From NCBI GenBank assembly GCA_903875045.1, contig CAIQUS010000240.1, positions 1-49,306 of the forward strand: DNA of 49,306 nucleotides. The letters are read 5' to 3'. The position numbers and the translations under genes are program-made. The stretch comes from an uncultured Bacteroidales bacterium (GTDB taxonomy: Bacteria; Bacteroidota; Bacteroidia; Bacteroidales; FEN-979). Below, piece after piece: positions 11,501-19,541 of this stretch. The notes below the pieces were generated by a model. That model worked only from the letters and a program-made list of their open reading frames with translations. It had not been told where the DNA came from and did not search any database. Each line of letters opens with the position of its first letter. Position 1 is the stretch's first letter.

Positions 11501-14500
11501 TGTACCGCCGCCGCCCGATATGATCGCATGGTGGCCACTCGATGGTCAGGGGACACTCATTTCGAATAACCTTTTAGACATCGCCGGAAATCATAATGGA
11601 ACAACTCCGTGTGCCCTTCCGGTGGATGTAACCGGTAAAGTAGAGGGAGCAGTCAGATTTAACCGTGCAAACCAGGCTGTCATCAGGGTGCCAAACGATC
11701 CTTTTGTAGATGTTGGGGACGGTGATTTTACAATTGATGCATGGATTTATCCTGAAAATTTGTCTTCGTATGATGTTTCGATTTTCAATCGCAGTCAACA
11801 CAGGATCATCCTCGATAATCGTGTTACAAATTATTTTGGATATGGGACTCCCGCCTGGATGCGCCCCGGAATTACCCTCTTTGTGAACAACGAACAGTGG
11901 AACCCCATAACCAATCAATGGGATATCATGAGGCTCGGGCTGGCTTTGAAGGATGATGTGAGCAACTACTGGTCCCCGGCAAGTGAATTCCTGTCTGTTT
12001 CAACACCCATTGTGCGAAACCAGTGGCAACATATAGCGGTTGTAATTTCAAGAACAGGTGTTGGAACATTCTATTACAACGGAACCCCGATTGGAACATT
12101 TACCCCGATTCCCGGTACTTTTGTTGACGGTGCCAATAGCCCATCGATATTGGATATAGGTCATTCCAGCCGTTTGAATTGTGGCTCGTGTGCATTCGCA
12201 AACGATTATTTCAATGGGTTACTGGATGAAATAGAAATATTTACAAGGGCATTGGATATTTCTGAAATTGCCTCCATCTACAATGCAGGATGCGAGGGCA
12301 AGTGTAAAGATTCATCTGCCCTTCAGTATGGACAGTTCCACGGAACGAAGTTCAATGATTTGAACGGCAATGGCGTAAAAGACACCGGCGAACCCGGGCT
12401 ACCCAACTGGGTGATCAATCTGGCCGGAACATCTGCCAGAACAACAACGACAGATAACAATGGAAATTACAGCTTTTTGTATCTTCAACCCGGAACTTAC
12501 ACCATCTCTGAAGTTCCGCAAAATTGCTGGCATCAGACAGCACCTGCCTTACCTGGCACATACACCATCGCACTTTCATCAGGCGAGTCTTATAGCAATC
12601 TGAATTTCGGTAATCAGGCGGATGTGTGCGTTCCCCCTCCGGCTGGCATGGTGGCATGGTGGCATCTTGATGAAAGTTCCGGACCGGTTGCCCACGATAT
12701 TGCCGGATTCTCCAACAACGGTACTTATTTCAACGGTCCCTTACCCGTAACGGGAAAAGTTGCGAATGGTTTGTCGTTCGACGGGATAGACGATTATGTC
12801 GAAGTCCCCAATCATGCTGAACTCAATTTTGGCACAACAAACTTCAGCATCGATGCCTGGATCAAGACATCAGGCAATTCAGGGACGAATACCATTGTCG
12901 ATAAACGGTTTGTTGATGTCACCAGTTCATTATTATTCGAGGGATATTACTTTTTCTTGTCCGATGGTAAACTCGCATTGCAATTGGGAGACGGAGGATA
13001 TACAAACTATATTTCCAATGTGTTTGTTGCCGACGGAAACTGGCATCACGTGGCTGTAACTGTTGAACGAAACAACCCTGCCGGCATACGATTCTACCTC
13101 GACGGGATATGTCTGGCAACTAACAATCCCTTGGCCCACACGGGTTCGCTCACCAATTCAAATCCATTAAGGTTGGGCCTTAGTAATACTTTTGGTTCGA
13201 TTTATCAGGGGATTCTTGACGAAGTCGAAATATTTAACCGGGTACTTACTTCCACGGAAATTACCTCCATCGTGATGGCCGGATGTGCCGGCAAGTGTAA
13301 AGACACCACACAGGTTGGTTCCATCAATGGGATGAAATTTAACGATTTGAATGGTAACGGGGTGAAAGATGCAGGTGAACCTGGTCTTCCCAACTGGACC
13401 ATCATGTTAAACGGCGGAAATGCAGTAACGACCGATAATGCCGGAAATTACAGTTTCCTGAACCTGGTTCCCGGAACGTATACCCTGTCGGAAGTCCCCC
13501 AAAGTTGTTGGACTCAGACAACACCTTCTTTCCCCGGAACACATACCGTCACACTAAATTCCGGACAGAATATGAATAATCTGGATTTCGGTAATAAGTT
13601 CGATTCTTGTACTTCACCCCCGTTGGGTATGGTTGCCTGGTGGCATTTTGACGAAGGTACCGGAACAATTGCCCACGATATTGCCGGATTCCCCAGTGAT
13701 GGGGACTATGTCAACACTCCGTTGCCCATCCTTGGGAAAGTTGCCATTGCATTGTCTTTTGACGGGATAGATGATTATGTAGAAGTGCCTGATCATCCTG
13801 ATTTGAATTTCGACTCAACAAACTTCAGCATCGATGCGTGGATCAAGACATCAGACTCAATAGGAACAGTTTCTATTGTGGATAAACGTTATATAAATCC
13901 ATACGTGACCCTGGGATATTATTTCTTCTTAAACAATGGCCATCTTGGTTTACAATTGGCGGATTTTGTGTCAACAGATTATATAACCAATATTTTTGTT
14001 GCTGATGGAAACTGGCACCATGTGGCTGTAACGGTTGACAGAAAAAGTTCAACCGGGATCCGGTTTTACCTTGACGGGGCATATCTTGCAAATCACAGCC
14101 CGCTTAGTCGCCAGGGTTCTATTTCAAACGGGGTGTTATTAAGGATAGGGAATGATTATTTTAATACTGCGATCTATCAGGGAATTCTTGATGAACTCGA
14201 AATATTTCACCGTGTGATTACTCCCCAGGAAATTAACTTAATTGTGTTGGCCGGATGCGCCGGAAAGTGCAAAGGCCTTGGATCGATAAACGGAATGAAG
14301 TTCAACGACCTGGATGGCGATGGAATCAAAGATCCTGGTGAGCCGGGTATGGCGGGATGGACCATCATGCTTCAGAATGGAACCTCAGTTATTACAGGCA
14401 CCAACGGCAGTTACAGTTTTCCAAACCTCTTCCCCGGATCATACACAGTTTCTGAAGTCCTGCAAAGTTGCTGGACTCAGACAGCTCCTGTATTTCCAGG

Positions 14501-15374
14501 AACTTATACTGTTACCTTGGCAGCAGGACAGAGCATAAATAACAAAGACTTTGGCAATAAGTTCGCACTACCCAATGTTCCAATCATCACAGGGCCTGTA
14601 TCTCCAATCGTCAATACAACCGGAAACATTTATACTACGCAATCCGGAATGACTGGCTATATATGGACCGTTTCTGCGGGAGGCACCATTACCGGCGGTG
14701 CCGGAACCAATGCCATATCTGTGACCTGGAATACAGTTGGGGCGCAAACGGTGAGTGTAAATTTCACAACTCCAAATGGATGTACAGCCCCCTCACCAAC
14801 CATATTCCCGGTAACTGTTAATTCCGCACTTCCTTTGCAATTAACCCTGCAAAACCTGAATGTAATTGACACAAGGTGCTACAACGCCTCCCAGACAATC
14901 ATAGTCGCCGGGCCTCCGCCCACGTACCTGAGTACCTTTATCGTTGGAGAAGGTGGCCAGGCAACCATGATTGCAGGACAAAACATCGTTTATTACGCAG
15001 GCACTAAGGTCGTATACGGAGGTTATATGAATGGTTATATCGCCTCCGGCGGCCCTTGGTGTGGCGCAAAGTCTGCTTCAATTATGGCAGTTCCCCAGTT
15101 AGAACCTGAACCTTACCCGGTTACTGAAAAATCGTTCTTCTCAATTTATCCCAATCCAACCACCGGCGGGTTCTTCCTCGAAATCAAAGGTATGGAAGAA
15201 ACTGCCGGACTCAAAGTCGAAATGTATGGAATGCTTGGTGATCGTGTGTTTTCTGCATCGCTGCAAGGCCAGAGGAGGTATGATTTAACCCTGGAAGGAA
15301 AACCGGTCGGGGTCTATTTCATCCGGGTGGTCAGTGGAAAACTTGCCGGAACAGAGAAGATTATCAAACAGTAA
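8553..15374 (+). CDS. Giant T9SS surface protein: DUF11-like, SdrD-B and LamG modules
   Basis: This protein has 2273 residues and a short signal peptide (1-20, ending EVYTQ). Residues about 200-880 contain several DUF11-type conserved-repeat domains (VTDFFPQNAHYVSG, VTDVLNSNLEYVPG, LVDMLPQNYG). Four SdrD-B-like units follow, each with FNDLNGNGVKDxGEPGL, GNYSFxNLxPGTY and a conserved SCWxQT: about 886-981, 1261-1358, 1590-1682 and 1910-2003. They alternate with three LamG/concanavalin-like domains (988-1250, 1365-1583, 1690-1908) marked by MVAWW and FSIDAWIKTS. A PKD-like domain (2006-2090), a coathanger-like module (2096-2171) and a T9SS sorting domain (2190-2273) close it. Expected role: calcium-stiffened stalk with glycan- or ligand-binding LamG lobes on the cell surface (inference from the families). 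Confidence 0.9.
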   Translation: MKKIYVILFFLSFGLEVYTQCLPSFPPVDGTPQETIWVEDNGFLLKTQVNVTSVLSGVTFTYSIFYTIPPNVASGTDIIIKDVIPHPLIVETSTNYSFYQTLSATVLTYTVPPGNYVQGTYNFQINVHFPPGTTCDGAFIDNNSCMETIGNSGALMTSNPLCTGYLSVTPVAVRNPFCIRKDSPLPYTGTGTNIVYQGVVDGEIEYNLTISKPNPLHGSIYGQQNLSNIVVTDFFPQNAHYVSGSIGTFFNNCNAVITNIISPVNSNFVQFTISNLPIDIFEGTPIIIVSLRIHYPGNFFPLGTPPVQNCASYTATSCNFPFPLQNTVTSNTSCANVALGANAPAGLPGKAVYITNPVPGCNGFYRLSVTNSGTGPLDVCDILDNVPNNVVVTKIVFDTYQWYSTPIPFELFINGNGPVTPINNVWYNTSLISPLVVELRNFGSPTPLQQGKIYCFDIYFTVGPNAPNTTISNTMNITYPPSSTLLPSSSTVNFTIENYQPKVCAVKSVCNKLQSYLYGDIIRYRLRIQNIGSQDLTSAQVTDVLNSNLEYVPGFELYYSSLDGNISCGTYPNKPASATTWLVAPPVQTGPTGQTITWNLPPIGPNCDKFNYWYTCPVDGVPYYYIEFNVRVKQYALAGSVPNFFTVSGGSLLAPKVSNTEYITVNSVYGAQVEKLIRVGTGPWGKTAAATPGSLVTYRLKYKNTSNYPVKNIILVDMLPQNYGLNDDRMILNRTIPNNRGSQFELEYSTIVNTPSGTWPYIMVNQTFNSNSPSVLVNDDQKICLPELDFSPANCTPSNPVWSTAGSYRNVKFDFSLTPLKLEPGDELTCDYKVQLPLGTPYGKIAYNSFALRATGYYYINSVLQNVYPLPAESDLASLTSIGENMLCGFKYNDLNGNGVRDPGEPGLANWVIQLNGGTYTTTTDSYGNYCFSNLPGGTYTVSEVQQNCWHQTQPDNPATYTVTLEAGQSIGNLEFGNIQDVCVPPPPDMIAWWPLDGQGTLISNNLLDIAGNHNGTTPCALPVDVTGKVEGAVRFNRANQAVIRVPNDPFVDVGDGDFTIDAWIYPENLSSYDVSIFNRSQHRIILDNRVTNYFGYGTPAWMRPGITLFVNNEQWNPITNQWDIMRLGLALKDDVSNYWSPASEFLSVSTPIVRNQWQHIAVVISRTGVGTFYYNGTPIGTFTPIPGTFVDGANSPSILDIGHSSRLNCGSCAFANDYFNGLLDEIEIFTRALDISEIASIYNAGCEGKCKDSSALQYGQFHGTKFNDLNGNGVKDTGEPGLPNWVINLAGTSARTTTTDNNGNYSFLYLQPGTYTISEVPQNCWHQTAPALPGTYTIALSSGESYSNLNFGNQADVCVPPPAGMVAWWHLDESSGPVAHDIAGFSNNGTYFNGPLPVTGKVANGLSFDGIDDYVEVPNHAELNFGTTNFSIDAWIKTSGNSGTNTIVDKRFVDVTSSLLFEGYYFFLSDGKLALQLGDGGYTNYISNVFVADGNWHHVAVTVERNNPAGIRFYLDGICLATNNPLAHTGSLTNSNPLRLGLSNTFGSIYQGILDEVEIFNRVLTSTEITSIVMAGCAGKCKDTTQVGSINGMKFNDLNGNGVKDAGEPGLPNWTIMLNGGNAVTTDNAGNYSFLNLVPGTYTLSEVPQSCWTQTTPSFPGTHTVTLNSGQNMNNLDFGNKFDSCTSPPLGMVAWWHFDEGTGTIAHDIAGFPSDGDYVNTPLPILGKVAIALSFDGIDDYVEVPDHPDLNFDSTNFSIDAWIKTSDSIGTVSIVDKRYINPYVTLGYYFFLNNGHLGLQLADFVSTDYITNIFVADGNWHHVAVTVDRKSSTGIRFYLDGAYLANHSPLSRQGSISNGVLLRIGNDYFNTAIYQGILDELEIFHRVITPQEINLIVLAGCAGKCKGLGSINGMKFNDLDGDGIKDPGEPGMAGWTIMLQNGTSVITGTNGSYSFPNLFPGSYTVSEVLQSCWTQTAPVFPGTYTVTLAAGQSINNKDFGNKFALPNVPIITGPVSPIVNTTGNIYTTQSGMTGYIWTVSAGGTITGGAGTNAISVTWNTVGAQTVSVNFTTPNGCTAPSPTIFPVTVNSALPLQLTLQNLNVIDTRCYNASQTIIVAGPPPTYLSTFIVGEGGQATMIAGQNIVYYAGTKVVYGGYMNGYIASGGPWCGAKSASIMAVPQLEPEPYPVTEKSFFSIYPNPTTGGFFLEIKGMEETAGLKVEMYGMLGDRVFSASLQGQRRYDLTLEGKPVGVYFIRVVSGKLAGTEKIIKQ

Positions 15375-15555
15375 TGGATTTTATAGAAATAGCTATGAAG
15401 TTAAAAAGGGGGATCGAAAGGAGATCCCCCTTTTTTCATACACTTGATTGTCGGCCTGGGTCAAGTTGCCAAGATATTTGCAGATAGCAGGCATCGAGAT
15501 GAATAATATTATCCATTTTGAGTTTAATGCGTTGTTTTACAATTCCTTCTACAAT
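15069..15555 (+). repeat. Duplicated 3'-end block, copy B
   Basis: This is the partner of 7471-7958. It holds the last about 100 codons, stop codon, terminator and about 120 bp of flank, ending in the same TCTACAAT. In this copy the palindromic element that follows in copy A is missing after TCTACAAT. Confidence 0.85.
15403..15436 (+). terminator. Strong rho-independent terminator of the SdrD/LamG gene
   Basis: AAAAAGGGGGATC pairs perfectly with GATCCCCCTTTTTT around a 7-nt loop (GAAAGGA). The flanking A and T tracts would let it work in both directions. Confidence 0.9.
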
Positions 15556-15615
15556 GAATCAAAAATTTACTTTTCCCACTGAAATTTTGTTAATTTTACA
15601 CAAAAATATGAATCT

Positions 15616-16293
15616 ATGAAAACAGGAAAAATTTATTTTGGCCTTTTGGCACTCGCAGCGCTCTTTATCCTCAACTCTTGTGGCTCGCCTGTCACACTTA
15701 CCAGTTGGAAAAATCCTGACAACAAATCTCAGGTCTCAAAAGTGGTGGTCATGCCTTTGTTTGACAAACTGGAATACATGAAACCATTTGAACAATCGGT
15801 GGATGCCTATTTTGAAAAACAGGGGCTCAAAGCCATTGGTTCCCTTGACTTTCTGAATCCGAACATCAAATATCCGATTGAAGATATCAAGCGGAAATGC
15901 GACAGCATGGGTGCTGATGGTGTGTTGGTGTTCGTCTATAAAGGCACCGATAAAAGTGAAAGTTATGTTCCTCCTACCACATATTCAACCGGTGGATTTG
16001 GCGGCTATTGGGGCGGCGGCTACTGGGGTGGCGGCTACTATGGTGGCGGCTTTTACGGTGGCGGCGGCTATTATGGCGGCACTGTTTCAACCGGCGGTTA
16101 CTGGACAACCACCTCTGTCGTAAACCTCCAGGCCAGCCTGTATGTAAAGGGTTCCAAAGAAGCTTTGTGGACAGGTCAGATAACTGTTACCGATCCTCAG
16201 TATGTTGATCAGTCGGCAGTGAATATTGCCCAGAATATTTATGCCGATTGGCAGAAATACGGTCTGCTGAAGTCCGTGGTGGCTGCAAAATAG
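15616..16293 (+). CDS. Gly/Tyr-rich outer lipoprotein (DUF4136-like)
   Basis: This 225-residue protein has a lipoprotein signal (lipobox LNSC, Cys22), so it is predicted to be lipidated and periplasmic or outer-membrane anchored. The N-terminal part (WKNPDNKSQVSKVVVMPLFD and the following helix) and the C-terminal part (YVKGSKEALWTGQITV, then NIAQNIYADW) resemble DUF4136-type lipoproteins. This assignment is by eye. Residues 128-160 are a low-complexity run of GGYWGGGYYGGG type, encoded by near-repeats of GGTGGCGGCTA. The Nramp gene starts 22 bp downstream, so the two may be co-transcribed. The function is unknown. Confidence 0.85.
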   Translation: MKTGKIYFGLLALAALFILNSCGSPVTLTSWKNPDNKSQVSKVVVMPLFDKLEYMKPFEQSVDAYFEKQGLKAIGSLDFLNPNIKYPIEDIKRKCDSMGADGVLVFVYKGTDKSESYVPPTTYSTGGFGGYWGGGYWGGGYYGGGFYGGGGYYGGTVSTGGYWTTTSVVNLQASLYVKGSKEALWTGQITVTDPQYVDQSAVNIAQNIYADWQKYGLLKSVVAAK

Positions 16294-16315
16294 CACCAAC
16301 AATGCTTGATGCCCC

Positions 16316-17578
16316 ATGGTTTTTGATTTTATAAAGGATCTTCGGCGGCGTGATCACAAACCGCGTTTTGGCGGGCTTGACATCCTGAAGTATATCGGGC
16401 CGGGGTTGCTGGTAACCGTTGGCTTTATTGATCCGGGGAACTGGGCATCAAACATTGCTGCCGGGTCGGAGTTCGGGTATGAATTGCTGTGGATGGTCAC
16501 ACTGTCGACCATCATGCTGATCATCCTGCAACACAATGTTGCCCATCTCGGAATTGCAACGGGGCTTTGCCTGTCGGAAGCAGCAAATCTGCATACACCG
16601 CCCTGGATATCCCGAACCGTGCTGATTTCGGCCATGGGTGCATCCGTATCAACTTCCCTTGCCGAAATACTGGGGGCTGCAGTGGCGCTCAATATGCTGT
16701 TTGACATACCGGTGCCAGCAGGTGCCATCATGGCCTTTGTTTTCGTGATGATCATGCTGTTCACCAATTCCTACCATAAAATTGAGAAATTCATCATTGC
16801 CTTTGTCTCTATCATCGGACTCTCTTTTTTGTATGAACTTACACTGGTTGATGTCAATTGGGTACAGGCCGGGATCGGCTGGGTAAAACCAAGTATTCCG
16901 CAGGGATCAATGATTATTGTAATGAGTGTGCTGGGAGCTGTGGTGATGCCTCATAATCTCTTTCTTCATTCCGAAATCATCCAGAGCCGGCAATGGAACC
17001 TGGAGGACGACAAGGTGATCAAACGGCAGCTGGATTATGAACTTTTCGACACCCTTTTTTCCATGCTCATCGGCTGGGCCATCAACAGTGCCATCATTTT
17101 GCTCGCAGCGACGGCATTTTTCACAAAACAAATTCCGGTGAGTGAACTTCAACAGGCAGGAAGTATTCTTAAACCCCTTCTCGGAAACAATGCTGCTGTC
17201 ATATTTGGTGTGGCCTTGCTCTTCGCCGGCATTGCTTCCACCATTACCTCGGGAATGGCCGGAGGAAGCATCTTCGCCGGCCTTTTCGGGGAGCCATACG
17301 ACATCCACGACAGCCATTCACGGCTGGGAGTGATCATTTCACTGGTGGTAGCCCTGCTCATCATCTTCCTGATCAGCAACCCATACCAGGGATTGATCAT
17401 TTCACAGATGGTCCTCAGCATTCAATTGCCATTTACCATCTTCCTGCAAATCTACCTTACTTCATCAGGGAAAGTGATGGGGAAATATGTGAATAAAACC
17501 TCCACGAAAGTCATGCTGCTCGTTGTCGGGTTTATCGTGGTGTTTTTGAATATTAAGTTGCTGGTTAGTTTTTGGTGA
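16316..17578 (+). CDS. Nramp-family divalent metal transporter
   Basis: This 420-residue polytopic inner-membrane protein has about 11 hydrophobic segments. The Nramp TM1 metal-binding motif DPGN is present at residues 39-42 (FIDPGNWAS), and the TM6 motif MPHNLFLHS begins at Met211. In this family these Asp, Asn and Met residues coordinate Mn2+ or Fe2+, and uptake is proton-coupled. The length is typical of MntH-like proteins. I do not assign mntH because substrate preference cannot be read here. The stop codon TGA lies inside the first, degenerate unit of a GGGTGAAC tandem array. Confidence 0.92.
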   Translation: MVFDFIKDLRRRDHKPRFGGLDILKYIGPGLLVTVGFIDPGNWASNIAAGSEFGYELLWMVTLSTIMLIILQHNVAHLGIATGLCLSEAANLHTPPWISRTVLISAMGASVSTSLAEILGAAVALNMLFDIPVPAGAIMAFVFVMIMLFTNSYHKIEKFIIAFVSIIGLSFLYELTLVDVNWVQAGIGWVKPSIPQGSMIIVMSVLGAVVMPHNLFLHSEIIQSRQWNLEDDKVIKRQLDYELFDTLFSMLIGWAINSAIILLAATAFFTKQIPVSELQQAGSILKPLLGNNAAVIFGVALLFAGIASTITSGMAGGSIFAGLFGEPYDIHDSHSRLGVIISLVVALLIIFLISNPYQGLIISQMVLSIQLPFTIFLQIYLTSSGKVMGKYVNKTSTKVMLLVVGFIVVFLNIKLLVSFW

Positions 17579-17628
17579 ACGGGTGAACGGGTGAACGGGT
17601 GAACGGGTGAACGGGTGAACGGGTGAAC
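17574..17628 (+). repeat. 8-nt tandem array (GGGTGAAC)
   Basis: Six perfect GGGTGAAC units occupy 17581-17628. A degenerate seventh (TGGTGAAC) precedes them and contains the Nramp stop codon. Confidence 0.95.
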
Positions 17629-17658
17629 CGCGGTAATTAGAAATTAATACATCAATAA

Positions 17659-17714
17659 ATCATCACATTATCACATCATCACATCATCACATCATCACAT
17701 CATCACATCATCAC
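17659..17714 (+). repeat. 8-nt tandem array (ATCATCAC)
   Basis: Seven units of ATCATCAC, one with a C-to-T change, end 9 bp before the ATG at 17724. The array thus lies in the presumed leader of the GT39 gene. Its unit is unrelated to the array 30 bp upstream. Confidence 0.95.
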
Positions 17715-17723
17715 ATTAATTCC

Positions 17724-19298
17724 ATGCCCTCAAACCGCAAAATATACATAACCTTCTTCATACTTCTGGCAATCTCCATCCTTATCCGCGGGTTCATTGC
17801 CGGTTTTATTGAACTGGGAAATGATGAGGTATATTACTGGACCTACGCCAGATTTCCGGCGCTCAGCCATTTCGACCATCCGCCGATGGTGGGGCTGATG
17901 ATCCAGCTTTTTACACTGAACCTTACCTTCGACAGCGAATTTTTCCTGCGGCTGGCCTCGGTGGTGCTTGGAACCCTCAGCACCGGATTGATGTTCCTGA
18001 TTGGCCGGCATATCAAGAACCCCCTCACCGGACTCTATGCCGCACTCCTTTTTACCGCTTCGTTGTACGGGCTTATCCTGAGTGGCACCTTTATCCTTCC
18101 GGATACACCTCAGGTCTTTTTCTGGCTGCTGACCTTGTATCTCCTGCTCCAATCACTGCCCGACCGCGATCTGACAAAGAAAAGCAGGATGTTGTTCTTA
18201 CTGGCGGGGCTTACGGCCGGACTGGCTTTTTTATCGAAGTATCATTCCGTTTTTTTACTGAGCGGCGTTTTTTTCTATTTGTTGTTCTACAACCGAAGAT
18301 GGTTCGGCGCAAAAGAGACCTATGGAGCCCTGCTGATTTTTTTACTTCTCTGTATTCCCGTGGCTTTATGGAACTTTCAGAATGATTTCATCAGTTTTAC
18401 CTTTCATGAGAACCGGGTAGGCATCACGGAATCGGGTTTGCAGCCCCAATATTTCCTCACGGAAATTGTCGGTGAGTTTTTTTACAACAACCCGGTGAAT
18501 GTATTGATCATTATAGTGACTTTTATCGCGCTCATCCGTGGTAAACAGTTCATCCGGGCCGATTACAAACAAATCCTGTTATGGATCAGTGTTCCGCTGG
18601 TATTGGTCTTTATCTCCTTTTCGCTTTTCCGTGCCACCCTTCCCCACTGGACAGGCCCGGGTTACCTGGGTTTCATCATTCTTGCGGCAGCATTCCTTTC
18701 TGAACCGAAGGGCCCGGATGCAAAGATGCGTGTGGTACCCTGGCCGGTGATGATCTCACTTGCCTTTATCATGCTGGTCGTGGTCACTGGCATCGGCCAG
18801 ATCAGGTATGGGTGGGTACCGCTCAGCAGATGGAAACTCGATGATGTTTCGCACGATATGGCAGGATGGAATGAGCTTGGGGCAAAGTTTGCACCTCTTG
18901 CAAAATCGGATGAAAAAATTGGCCTGATGGACAAAAGCTCACCAATTCTCACTTTCAGGTGGTTTCCTGCAGCCAACATTGACTATTACGTTGGACGGAA
19001 GATAGACAAACCGGTATATGCCCTTGGAACCCTGGAACGGATTCACAAATATTACTGGATCAACCAGCTACGCGGCAATCTGAAAATGGGCAGCAATGCC
19101 TATTACATTGCCCTCAGCGATGATTTCGAAGATCCGGCATCCTTATATGGTGCGTTGTTCGACACCATCATGCCAGCCGATACCCTCTGCCTTTTCCGCG
19201 GGCAGGATACGGTACGAAAGGCTTATGTTTACCGGCTCCTCCATTTGAAAAATGAGATGGTGTTCGGAAGTAAACAGGACGTCGGACCGGTTGATTAG
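17724..19298 (+). CDS. Glycosyltransferase family 39 / ArnT-like membrane protein
   Basis: This 524-residue GT-C-fold protein has about ten hydrophobic segments in the first 360 residues and a soluble periplasmic tail of about 150. The first extracytoplasmic loop carries the acidic pair D34-E35 in LGNDEVYYW and the downstream SHFDHPPMVG, both hallmarks of GT39/PMT-2 enzymes that transfer a sugar from a polyprenyl-phosphate donor. The acceptor (lipid A, protein or polymer) cannot be told. It lies next to a second GT-C-like gene on the other strand, which supports a cell-envelope glycan role. The leader contains the ATCATCAC array. Confidence 0.85.
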   Translation: MPSNRKIYITFFILLAISILIRGFIAGFIELGNDEVYYWTYARFPALSHFDHPPMVGLMIQLFTLNLTFDSEFFLRLASVVLGTLSTGLMFLIGRHIKNPLTGLYAALLFTASLYGLILSGTFILPDTPQVFFWLLTLYLLLQSLPDRDLTKKSRMLFLLAGLTAGLAFLSKYHSVFLLSGVFFYLLFYNRRWFGAKETYGALLIFLLLCIPVALWNFQNDFISFTFHENRVGITESGLQPQYFLTEIVGEFFYNNPVNVLIIIVTFIALIRGKQFIRADYKQILLWISVPLVLVFISFSLFRATLPHWTGPGYLGFIILAAAFLSEPKGPDAKMRVVPWPVMISLAFIMLVVVTGIGQIRYGWVPLSRWKLDDVSHDMAGWNELGAKFAPLAKSDEKIGLMDKSSPILTFRWFPAANIDYYVGRKIDKPVYALGTLERIHKYYWINQLRGNLKMGSNAYYIALSDDFEDPASLYGALFDTIMPADTLCLFRGQDTVRKAYVYRLLHLKNEMVFGSKQDVGPVD

Positions 19299-19306
19299 TG
19301 TTTCAG

Positions 19307-19451
19307 TTAGTCCCCGTCAAACGCTTTTTTCAAAGCATCGATGTCAAACTTGACCGATCTCGGAATCTTCAAAAATGGAGGTATAAAACCGGGCGGCCTC
19401 TTCAGCCTGGCTGTCGAACCAAAGGCATATTGCCATTTGCTGCGTTTTCAT
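19307..19451 (-). pseudogene. Relic of a VOC / PhnB-like protein, internally deleted
   Basis: On the minus strand an ATG at 19451 opens MKTQQMAICLWFDSQAEEA followed by ARFYTSIFEDSEIG. This matches the N-terminus of PhnB-like (3-dmu-9_3-mt, VOC superfamily) proteins. It stops after 33 codons. Overlapping in another frame is KFDIDALKKAFDGD and a stop at 19307-19309, which looks like the C-terminal tail of the same family. About 100 central codons are missing, so a deletion has fused head and tail out of frame. The relic lies between two convergent genes. Assignment is by motif memory. Confidence 0.7.
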
Positions 19452-19541
19452 GGTTTTTTGATGATTTTGAAAAGAGATTCCTCCTGATCTTCTTTATTGT
19501 AATAATTTCCGAATGTCAAACCTGAGATAACAAGAAATCCT

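Noticed and set aside
19298-19525. 75-codon plus-strand reading frame after the GT39 gene
   Set aside because: It lies opposite the VOC relic on the minus strand and shows no family features.
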